Shown: positions 58,404 through 64,000 of the stretch, one piece after another | How positions within the stretch are numbered: position 1 is the stretch's first letter | How the letters are laid out: every line of letters starts with the position of its first letter | Source of the DNA: Chloroflexota bacterium | Lineage (GTDB): Bacteria; Chloroflexota; Dormibacteria; Dormibacterales; Dormibacteraceae | Assembly: GCA_005882115.1 (NCBI GenBank) | Contig: VBEG01000025.1 | Coordinates: forward strand, 81,001 to 145,000 | Length of the DNA stretch: 64,000 nt | Reading direction: 5' to 3' | The notes under the pieces: model-generated | What the model was told of the DNA's origin: nothing | The model's database searches: none | Seen by the model: only the letters and a program-made list of their open reading frames with translations | Made by a program: the position numbers and the translations under genes

Positions 58404-59357
58404 TTACGAGATCGAATCCTTCTTCTTGCCGTCCAGGAACTGCTGGTAGAGCCTGTAAGCCTCCTGCTTCCGGCTGTCGACGATCTTGGTGTAGCCCTGC
58501 AAGGTGTTCAGGTTGGCGTGGCCCAGGACCTCCTGGACGAGGCGCACGTCACCGCCTGTGACCTCGAGGAGAGTCGTGGCCGCCGTGTGGCGGGCGACGT
58601 GCGGCGATTTGAATGACCAGGCGCCGAGCTGCTGGCGGATCTGCTTGACGATGTAGCGCGCTCCCGCCGACGTGAGGCGTCGCTCGCGGTCATCACCCGC
58701 GGAGCGGTCGAAGTTGATGAACATGGCCATGCAAGCGTCGGTCCGTGCCGTCAGATACTCCTCCATCGCAGCGCGCGCGTCGGTCGTGAGGTAGACGCTG
58801 CGCTGCTTGGAACCCTTTCCCGTCACGACGAGTCGATTTCCGGAGCGCGGGAAATCCGTGCGGTCGAGCGCAAGCGCTTCGGAGATGCGACACCCGGAGC
58901 TCACCAGGAACTGCACCAGCGCGCGATCGCGCTTTTCCAGCAAAGACGCGGTGGGAAGCGCGGCAAGCAACCGCGTGAGCTCGTCAGGTTCGATCGGTTT
59001 GGGCAGCCTCTGCTCGAGCTTGGGCAACGTGATGCCGTTCGACAGATCGTGCTCGATGAGCCCCTCGCGCGCAATCCATCGTAGCCACGAGCGGATAGCC
59101 ACCAGCGCGCGGGCACGCGAGGCGGGACTCCTCAGCTTTTCCGCGAGGTGGCGCTGAAATGCACGCAGATCCTCGTGGCGCAGGGCATCGACGGTCAGCG
59201 AGTGGGAGTTGGCCGCCAAAAATCCGAGGAGTTTGCGGATCTCCGCGCTGTACGCGCGCACAGTGTTAGGGCTGCGGTTGGCTTCGAGCTGAAGCCAGCC
59301 GAGGTATTCGTCTGCTGCGGCCTGAAGGGCGAGTGGCATAGCGAGGCCGTTGCTCAT
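58404..59357 (-). CDS. Tyrosine recombinase (XerC/XerD-like)
   Basis: A 317-residue integrase-family protein. An N-terminal SAM-like core-binding domain (about 8-95) precedes the catalytic domain with R in SSGCRISEAL, K in GKGSKQRSV, the HxxR pair in SPHVARHTA, H in LGHANL and the Tyr nucleophile in LQGYTKI. Chromosome dimer resolution is the default role. The tRNA-bounded segment 1.6 kb away makes an integrase role worth testing. ATG 59357 abuts the divergent promoter. ATG 59339 is an equally good start. Confidence 0.85.
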   Translation of the reverse strand: MSNGLAMPLALQAAADEYLGWLQLEANRSPNTVRAYSAEIRKLLGFLAANSHSLTVDALRHEDLRAFQRHLAEKLRSPASRARALVAIRSWLRWIAREGLIEHDLSNGITLPKLEQRLPKPIEPDELTRLLAALPTASLLEKRDRALVQFLVSSGCRISEALALDRTDFPRSGNRLVVTGKGSKQRSVYLTTDARAAMEEYLTARTDACMAMFINFDRSAGDDRERRLTSAGARYIVKQIRQQLGAWSFKSPHVARHTAATTLLEVTGGDVRLVQEVLGHANLNTLQGYTKIVDSRKQEAYRLYQQFLDGKKKDSIS

Positions 59358-59364
59358 GATAATT
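59358..59364. promoter_or_regulatory. Divergent -10 element GATAATT (recombinase / acyltransferase)
   Basis: On plus, GATAAT (59358-59363) ends eight bases before GTG 59372. On minus, AATTAT (59364-59359) could serve the recombinase if it starts at ATG 59339. The fit is weaker than at 20165 or 52562. Confidence 0.35.
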
Positions 59365-59371
59365 GAGCGGA

Positions 59372-60187
59372 GTGGGGACTCTCCGGGTTGTGAGTCCCAG
59401 CGCCCAGCTGGAACTCCGAAGCGATGGCTTCGGCTTTGACCCCGAATTCACCGAGCGCGTCAAGAACGTCGCGCTTTGGTTTTATCGCAAGTACTGGCGG
59501 GTTGAGGTCGATGGGATGCGAAACGTGCCCGCGCGCGGACGCGCGCTGCTCGTAGCCAACCACGCGGGCATCATTCCGTACGACGGCGCGATGATCCGCA
59601 CCGCGATCATCGCCGAGCACCCTCATCCGCGCCACGCCCGGATGCTCGTAGTCGACTGGGCGTTTGCGATGCCTTTCACCAACATGCTGCTGGTCAAGAC
59701 CGGCAACGTGCTCGCGCATCCCGACAACGCCACGGCGCTACTCGAGCGCGACGAGCTGGTCGGCGTCTTTCCCGAAGGCGTGAAGGGCGCGTCGAAGCCG
59801 TATCGCGACCGCTACCGGATCCGCCGTCTGGGTCGAGGGGGTTTCGTCCAGGTCGCACTGCGCACCGGGGCGCCGATCATCCCGGTCGCCGTCGTCGGCT
59901 CGGAGGAGGTCCATCCGGTGGTGGCCGACCTCCAGCCGCTGGCCAGGCTCCTCGGCCTGCCCTCGCTCCCGATCACGCCGACGTTTCCATGGTTCGGCCT
60001 GGGCGGAATGATCCCGCTCCCTTCCAAGTGGTTCATCGCATTCGGCAAGCCGATCGAGGTGGCTCGATATGGACCGGAAGCGGCGAGCGATGCCCGGCTC
60101 GTGCTCGAGCTGAGCGAGCAGGTCAGGGAGTGGATCCAATCGACCGTGAACCTGCTACGACCAAGGCGGCGGACGATCTTTTTCTAG
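59372..60187 (+). CDS. PlsC-like glycerophospholipid acyltransferase
   Basis: About 271 residues. The acyltransferase motif is NHAGIIPYDGAM (the HX6D variant of this subfamily), with FPEGVKG as motif III and PVAVVGSEE as motif IV. It probably acylates a lysophospholipid at the inner membrane. GTG 59372 is preferred over TTG 59363 because GATAAT ends eight bases before it. Confidence 0.8.
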   Translation: MGTLRVVSPSAQLELRSDGFGFDPEFTERVKNVALWFYRKYWRVEVDGMRNVPARGRALLVANHAGIIPYDGAMIRTAIIAEHPHPRHARMLVVDWAFAMPFTNMLLVKTGNVLAHPDNATALLERDELVGVFPEGVKGASKPYRDRYRIRRLGRGGFVQVALRTGAPIIPVAVVGSEEVHPVVADLQPLARLLGLPSLPITPTFPWFGLGGMIPLPSKWFIAFGKPIEVARYGPEAASDARLVLELSEQVREWIQSTVNLLRPRRRTIFF

Positions 60188-60214
60188 GCTGGATCGGTTC
60201 GCGCGACGCGCTGG

Positions 60215-60220
60215 TAGTCT
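60215..60220 (+). promoter_or_regulatory. -10 element of the first lipoprotein gene
   Basis: TAGTCT ends six bases before GTG 60227. Confidence 0.5.
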
Positions 60221-60226
60221 GCCCCG

Positions 60227-60859
60227 GTGCTCAAGGTTTGGGTTCTTCTGCTCGTGGGTGTGCTCTTCGCCGTCGCGTGTGGAGGCTCGAGCGGCGGGCA
60301 GGGGACGACCGTCTCCAACGTCGCCGTCCAGCCGGCCGACTTACCGAGCGGAATGGTCAGGTGCAACCTGAGCGGCAACATCGAGGACTTCATCAAGGCT
60401 GAGCAGAGCCCCGATCCGAACACGTCGAAGTCGGTCTCGGGCTACTGGCAGGACGCCCAGAAGAGCGGAGCCAAAGCCGCGTACGCGGCGATCTACACCG
60501 ACAGCCAGGCGCGGTGCGCGGCGATCAAGGATCCGTCGACCGACGTCGGGACCGCGACCTACAAGCTGGTCGTGAACTTCGTCGTCCAGTTCAAGGACGA
60601 GAAGACCGCTGCGGACGCATATATAAACAAGTCGATCTTTGGCTTCAGCCCGTCCCAGCTGCGTTCCGCCCCGACCATCGAGGGCACCAAGACTGGGCTG
60701 ACCGCAAACTCGATCGTGCTGAACCAGTCCATCGCCAGCCAGTCCTTCTACATCGCGGAGTGGCAGAACAAGGCGTTCATGGTGATCCTCGCCGTGCTCA
60801 ACATCGACCCCGAGGCAAGCAAGAAAGTCTCGACCTTGGAGAACGGCCGGATCAAGTAG
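60227..60859 (+). CDS. Lipoprotein, paralogue of the gene at 63236
   Basis: A 210-residue predicted lipoprotein. The signal peptide ends in VLFAVAC (Cys at about 18), followed by a Gly/Ser-rich linker. The globular part contains GYWQDAQKSGAKAAYAAI, then VVNFVVQFKDEKTAADAY, then SFYIAEWQNKAFMVILAVLN. The minus-strand gene at 63236 has the same length and the same order of elements (WDEL..HGARSGAISVF, VVIKFDDEGQADRAW, YVYVALVVVSNF). Function is unknown. Confidence 0.75.
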   Translation: MLKVWVLLLVGVLFAVACGGSSGGQGTTVSNVAVQPADLPSGMVRCNLSGNIEDFIKAEQSPDPNTSKSVSGYWQDAQKSGAKAAYAAIYTDSQARCAAIKDPSTDVGTATYKLVVNFVVQFKDEKTAADAYINKSIFGFSPSQLRSAPTIEGTKTGLTANSIVLNQSIASQSFYIAEWQNKAFMVILAVLNIDPEASKKVSTLENGRIK

Positions 60860-60988
60860 CGCGGCCGGCTCCGGCGGTTTCCGGACCAATCCAGACGAGG
60901 CGAAGTTCGCAAGCAAACCAGCGGGTCAGCAGCGAATCGCGGTCGGTCTCGCCTCCCGGCAGAAGATCTACTTCAACGGGTCCTAAGG

Positions 60989-61046
60989 AATTCCGCGATG
61001 GTGCGCCTGGCAAGAATCGAACTTGCTGACTCTTGCTCCGCAGGCA
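60989..61046 (-). repeat. Duplicated 3' half of tRNA-Arg(GCG), candidate attachment site
   Basis: 58 bases match 63137-63194 with two differences. They cover the tRNA from the anticodon stem to the CCA end plus about ten bases of 3' flank, in the same orientation as the intact tRNA. The 5' half is missing, so no tRNA can form. Such duplications mark the far end of elements integrated at tRNA 3' ends. Confidence 0.8.
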
Positions 61047-61166
61047 GAAGCCCTAGCTGTGGAGGTGGGACCGAACTCAGCTCAGGCGCTTCTCTGCAGG
61101 ACTGTGCCAGAATCCGGCGCTTGCTGCGCCTGGTGAAAGACCGTGCAACCGCATACTCTGCGCTAG

Positions 61167-61391
61167 ACCGCGACCCAAGTACGAAGCGCGCTCGAGGTCC
61201 TCTCCCAGGCCCTGTTCTTCCGCCGCGACGAGGCCGAGAAGGCGGTCGCCCGCGTCCGCGTGCTCTGTCCCGACACCCGCGCCAGCTGCGGCCGGATGAT
61301 CGCGGCTTGGGACGGGACCCACACCCGGGAGGAGTTGCACCAGTTACTGGACGCGATCCGCGATGCCGCGGCCGAGTGCCTGCGCGTCTGA
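61167..61391 (+). pseudogene. Remnant reading frame without a start codon
   Basis: From 61167 (just after an in-frame TAG) to the TGA at 61389-61391, the frame encodes about 74 residues with protein-like composition, such as LSQALFFRRDEAEKAV, VRVLCPDTRASCGRMI and REELHQLLDAIRDAA. No ATG, GTG or TTG precedes its conserved-looking part, and it begins 120 bases inside the tRNA repeat. It is probably the tail of a gene broken by rearrangement. The family is unknown. Confidence 0.35.
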
Positions 61392-61395
61392 ACTT

Positions 61396-61460
61396 CGCGC
61401 CCTCTAGCTTTACCCGCCAATCCCTTTTTCCGCCAAACGGGCTCCCGCAACGGCGAGCCC
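61396..61460. repeat. 65-base direct repeat, left copy, with a 13-base hairpin
   Basis: It matches 62968-63031 with four substitutions and one indel. Its right part starts a perfect hairpin (61432-61444 pairs with 61455-61467). The hairpin is not followed by a T-tract on either strand. Left and right copies flank the glycosidase gene inside the tRNA-bounded segment. Confidence 0.75.
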
Positions 61461-61575
61461 GTTTGGCTGAAACGCCGCCCTCTCGGAAGATGCTCGAATG
61501 TCTGTGCTCAGTGCAATTGATGCCACGGCCGCGCATTCAATCACCCAACCAGTCCGTTAGAGTCTGTGAAGCTCG

Positions 61576-62754
61576 ATGCCCGGGATGCGACGCTGGATCG
61601 CTGCGGTAGCGGCACTTGCCCTCGGCGTGGGCTCGGTCGTGGCGGCCGTGCTCGAGGTCCGTGATCACACGGTCCCTCATCGGGTGCTTCTGTCCCCGAC
61701 GTTGCCCACGACTGCCCTCGTTTCGCCCGCGCCCAGTGCGACACGTCAGACAAGCCAAAGCGTGGCGACGCCGAAGAGGGCGACCGTCTATTCCTACTAC
61801 TACCTCTGGTGGACAAATCAGCACTGGCATGACAAGTTAGGTACCGCTTATCCGTACGGCACGGTGCCCATACCCGGAACCACTGACGCGCAAGGCTGCA
61901 ACCCCAAGGTGTTCTACTCCGCCGCCCAGATCGTCGATGTGCCTAGCGAAGGTCTGTATGACCAGGCGCAGAGCTCGACGTTCACGCGGCACATCGGCCT
62001 TGCAGCAGGTGCAGGTCTCAAAGGCTTTCTTGCCTCGTGGCAAGGGACCGGCTCAACGTCTCAAGGGCCGCAATCGAGCGGCTACAACTCGAGACTTAAC
62101 CTCCTGGTTTCGGCCGTCGACTCATACAACCGCTCCCACGGCACGACTTTTGGTCTTGGTCTTGCGTACGAGGCTTTCGGAGACTACAACCGGCCCGCGG
62201 CGGACGTCATCGCCGACCTCAGATACTTCTACAGAGAGTACGGCTCGGATCCAGCGTTCCGGAACAGCTATAGCTCGAAGCCCATCGTCATGTGGCTCGA
62301 TTCGCGCAAGTTTTCCGGTCAGACGATCCAGGCAGTATCAGCCGCCCTTAAACGCTACGTCTACCTGCTCGGCGATGAGACGGCGAAGTCGTGGCTGATT
62401 GATGGTCGCAACTTCGACGGCACGGGTTACTACTGGTCGTCACAGGACCCGTGGAACAACCCGCGCTCGGGATCAGCCGTGGCGCAGCTCGCTGCGGAGG
62501 TACACGCAGCGGGCAAGAAATGGTTCGCTCCCTTCGTCGCTGGCTACAACAAGCAGCTGCTCGGTGACGTTTGTGTCCAACGGCGCGGATTGTTAACTCT
62601 GCAGCAGCTCTGGCGCATCAACGGTGCGAGCCATCCAGACGGCTGGTTTGCCATCAGTTGGAATGAGTTCGTCGAAAATACTTACCTTGAACCGAGCAAA
62701 CGCTTTGGTGCCACCTACCTGAACGCGGTGAGCGCGCTGATCAAAGCCGGTTAA
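61576..62754 (+). CDS. Secreted GH99/GH71-like glycoside hydrolase
   Basis: A 392-residue protein with an N-terminal membrane or signal helix (about 5-27) and a Thr/Ser/Pro linker (to about 65). The catalytic-like domain has YSYYYLWWTNQHW, GAGLKGFLASWQGTG, KPIVMWLDSRKF and the closing WFAISWNEFVENTYLEPSKRFG, which matches the WNEW.E.T.IEPS end of GH99/GH71-like proteins (endo-mannosidase or alpha-glucanase types). Base composition is lower in GC than the neighbours. It lies between two direct repeats and the duplicated tRNA half, suggesting transfer. ATG 61585 is an alternative start. Confidence 0.65.
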   Translation: MPGMRRWIAAVAALALGVGSVVAAVLEVRDHTVPHRVLLSPTLPTTALVSPAPSATRQTSQSVATPKRATVYSYYYLWWTNQHWHDKLGTAYPYGTVPIPGTTDAQGCNPKVFYSAAQIVDVPSEGLYDQAQSSTFTRHIGLAAGAGLKGFLASWQGTGSTSQGPQSSGYNSRLNLLVSAVDSYNRSHGTTFGLGLAYEAFGDYNRPAADVIADLRYFYREYGSDPAFRNSYSSKPIVMWLDSRKFSGQTIQAVSAALKRYVYLLGDETAKSWLIDGRNFDGTGYYWSSQDPWNNPRSGSAVAQLAAEVHAAGKKWFAPFVAGYNKQLLGDVCVQRRGLLTLQQLWRINGASHPDGWFAISWNEFVENTYLEPSKRFGATYLNAVSALIKAG

Positions 62755-63146
62755 TCGTTTGTTCCCCACCTGACGCAGAACGCAAAGCCGGGCGGTGCCG
62801 ACGACGGCAGCGTCGACGACGAGCGCTCCGCCGGGGTGCCCGCTATGACCGGATTGCCGTAAGCGCATCCCCCATTGGGGTGTGAGCGGCGGTGGGCCGC
62901 CAGCCCCAGGATCCAACCCACCTCCCTGTCTCAGCCTCAGGCTCGGGTATCCGTTTTCGGCTAAACGCGCGCCCTCTAGCTTTATCCGCTAATCCCTTTT
63001 TCTGCCAAACGGGCTCCGCAACGCCGAGCCCAAGCTGAGCCGCGAAAGTGTCCGGACCTACGCTCGAACCTCGAGCACGTTTTTGACCATGGCTTGATGC
63101 TCGTGACAAGAGGAGCAAGCGCCGGAATCGAACTGCAATTCCGCGC
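62755..63146. other. Non-coding spacer between the glycosidase and tRNA-Arg(GCG)
   Basis: 392 bases without a credible gene. The only structure is the right copy of the 65-base repeat (62968-63031) and the first ten bases of the tRNA-flank repeat (63137-63146). Composition is mixed and no promoter or T-tract terminator is evident. Confidence 0.6.
62968..63031. repeat. 64-base direct repeat, right copy
   Basis: It matches 61396-61460 in the same orientation. The hairpin has decayed to a six-base stem (GGGCTC/GAGCCC), so this copy is the more diverged one. Confidence 0.75.
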
Positions 63147-63222
63147 TGGTGCGCCTGGCAAGAATCGAACTTGCTGCCTCTTGCTCCGCAGGCAAGCGCT
63201 CTATCCGGTGAGCTACAGGCGC
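63147..63222 (-). tRNA. tRNA-Arg, anticodon GCG
   Basis: A complete cloverleaf on the minus strand with encoded CCA: acceptor GCGCCTG/CAGGCGC, D stem GCTC/GAGC, anticodon stem CTTGC/GCAAG with loop CTGCGGA (anticodon G-C-G), T stem GCAAG/CTTGC with loop TTCGATT. It would read CGC and CGU. Most bacteria use an ACG (inosine) tRNA here, so GCG is unusual. A TAAACT on the minus strand (63243-63238) ends 15 bases before its 5' end. Confidence 0.9.
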
Positions 63223-63235
63223 AGGTAAGGAGAGT

Positions 63236-63868
63236 TCAGTTTAGGCGAGGGTCGATTGCGGCCGTGGCGGCCTTAAACGTATTCAAATCGAAGTTGCTGA
63301 CCACGACCAGTGCGACGTAGACGTAATGCCGCCAGCAAGCCAATCGTACCGACGGTCGCTCGTAGGTAAACGAGCTGAGCCCAAGCCCGGTGCCGGTACC
63401 CCGCGTCAGCCCAGGTAGGAGCTGACCTGGCGCCGGCGGCACAAAGGCGAAGACGCCGGCCTGCCATGCGCGGTCCGCCTGGCCTTCGTCGTCGAATTTG
63501 ATGACGACGCTCGCCACGGATTTCAGGGTCGTCGTCGCGCCCAGCTCTGCCTTGCAAGCGGAGGGGTTGGCCGCGAAGACAGATATCGCGCCCGACCGGG
63601 CGCCGTGGCTCAGCAGCTCATCCCATTCGGCGCTGAGGCGAGTCGCCAGGGCGACATCCGAGTTGGCGAGCACGGAAAGATAGACATCGAGTGGCCCGGA
63701 TCCGAGACATGGGTTGACCGTGGCGGGCACGTCGGCGGATTGAAGGATCGCTGCGGTCGGAGCCGCATGCGGTGATGGGCTTGGCACAGGGCTGATGACC
63801 GCATGGGTCTCGTTCTGGCACGCGCCCAACAGCACGATGGCCGCGATGCACGCCGCGAATCGGGTCAC
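63236..63868 (-). CDS. Lipoprotein, paralogue of the gene at 60227
   Basis: A 210-residue predicted lipoprotein with signal peptide ending IVLLGAC (Cys at about 17) and a Pro/Ser linker. The body shares residue pattern and spacing with the 60227 product (see there), including the D-E-x-x-A-D-x-A-[YW] stretch and the C-terminal hydrophobic strand before an Asp-Pro. It lies just upstream of tRNA-Arg(GCG) on the same strand, whose promoter overlaps its 3' end. The GTG start at 63868 is nine bases from TAAACT. Confidence 0.75.
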   Translation of the reverse strand: MTRFAACIAAIVLLGACQNETHAVISPVPSPSPHAAPTAAILQSADVPATVNPCLGSGPLDVYLSVLANSDVALATRLSAEWDELLSHGARSGAISVFAANPSACKAELGATTTLKSVASVVIKFDDEGQADRAWQAGVFAFVPPAPGQLLPGLTRGTGTGLGLSSFTYERPSVRLACWRHYVYVALVVVSNFDLNTFKAATAAIDPRLN

Positions 63869-63877
63869 GGGGGGCGC

Positions 63878-63887
63878 AGTTTAGACT
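63878..63887. promoter_or_regulatory. Divergent -10 elements (lipoprotein / tRNA-Arg CCG)
   Basis: Minus-strand TAAACT (63883-63878) ends nine bases before GTG 63868. Plus-strand TAGACT (63882-63887) ends 14 bases before the tRNA 5' end. The two hexamers overlap by two bases. Confidence 0.5.
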
Positions 63888-63901
63888 GGGTAAGACCTAT
63901 C

Positions 63902-63977
63902 GCGCCTGTAGCTCACCGGACAGAGCGTTCGGCTCCGGACCGAAAGGCAGCAGGTTCGATTCCTGCCAGGCGCACCA
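63902..63977 (+). tRNA. tRNA-Arg, anticodon CCG
   Basis: A complete cloverleaf with encoded CCA: acceptor GCGCCTG/CAGGCGC, D stem GCTC/GAGC, anticodon stem TTCGG/CCGAA with loop CTCCGGA (anticodon C-C-G, codon CGG), T stem GCAGG/CCTGC. Acceptor and D arms are nearly identical to the GCG tRNA 680 bases away, so the two are recent relatives. Confidence 0.95.
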
Positions 63978-64000
63978 ACAAGTCGTATTCGAACCGCCAC

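Noticed and set aside
58404..59357. Integron or phage integrase
   Set aside because: No attC array, excisionase or phage genes are present. The protein is of Xer size and motif. A link to the nearby island remains only a hypothesis.
60998..61046. A second tRNA-Arg gene on the minus strand
   Set aside because: Only the 3' half matches. The 5' acceptor strand and D arm are absent, so it cannot fold.
61432..61467. Rho-independent terminator
   Set aside because: The 13-base stem is strong but there is no T-tract after it on either strand. The T-run lies on the 5' side.

Overview
The window is GC-rich (about two thirds G+C by eye), densely coded DNA from a free-living bacterium. The gene content points to an actinobacterium or a neighbouring terrestrial lineage such as Chloroflexota or Dormibacterota. 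Actinobacterial-looking traits are an inositol/phosphatidylinositol glycolipid operon, a coenzyme F420 cluster with an F420-dependent glucose-6-phosphate dehydrogenase, a MshB/Mca-type deacetylase and a MoaD-MoaE fusion. The ATP-type PEP carboxykinase, the stand-alone CofE and the archaeal-type DNA ligase fit a non-actinobacterial soil lineage equally well. No marker here settles the phylum.

Layout. 1-11.2 kb: a surface lipoprotein fragment, then a tightly overlapping plus-strand run (ArsR regulator, ino1, two acyltransferases, PimA-like mannosyltransferase, CDP-alcohol phosphotransferase, holB, hisC, HD hydrolase, 2-hydroxyacid dehydrogenase, HAD phosphatase, PIG-L deacetylase). 11.2-20 kb: RDD protein, ispH, a MaoC protein with an Arg-rich tail, a diguanylate cyclase, a Nudix hydrolase, an MFS transporter, a CHASE2 adenylate cyclase, a sirtuin and birA. 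20.2-23.6 kb: fgd-cofC-cofE-cofD. 24-34 kb: YqeY, nth, a radical SAM protein with two small partners, a Ser/Thr kinase, a second CHASE2 cyclase, DUF72, DinB and a zinc dehydrogenase. 34-46 kb: GH15 glucoamylase, carboxyltransferase with a divergent LysR, a GT87 transferase, amidase, VWA protein and pckA. 46-60 kb: MoaD-MoaE fusion, O-methyltransferase, clpP, a second GT87, LigB-type ligase, metallo-beta-lactamase proteins, nnrE, an Fe-S-like HTH regulator, a serine hydrolase, a cNMP-binding protein, a tyrosine recombinase and an acyltransferase. 60.2-64 kb: two paralogous lipoproteins, two tRNA-Arg genes and a small lower-GC segment bounded by a duplicated tRNA 3' half.

How the genes fit together. 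Ino1, the CDP-alcohol transferase, the mannosyltransferase and the acyltransferases form a plausible route to acylated phosphatidylinositol mannosides. The same operon ends with a mycothiol-type deacetylase that would also draw on inositol. Fgd would supply reduced F420 made by CofC/D/E. Two CHASE2 cyclases and one cNMP-binding protein suggest cyclic nucleotide signalling.

The strongest unusual signal is regulatory. Most genes that head a transcription unit have a TANNNT -10 hexamer ending only 6-10 bases before the start codon and no ribosome binding site, which indicates leaderless mRNAs. At several divergent gene pairs one seven-base TANNNTA serves as the -10 element in both directions. 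Reading these promoters also exposes three genes with probable CTG start codons and one with a probable ATA start.
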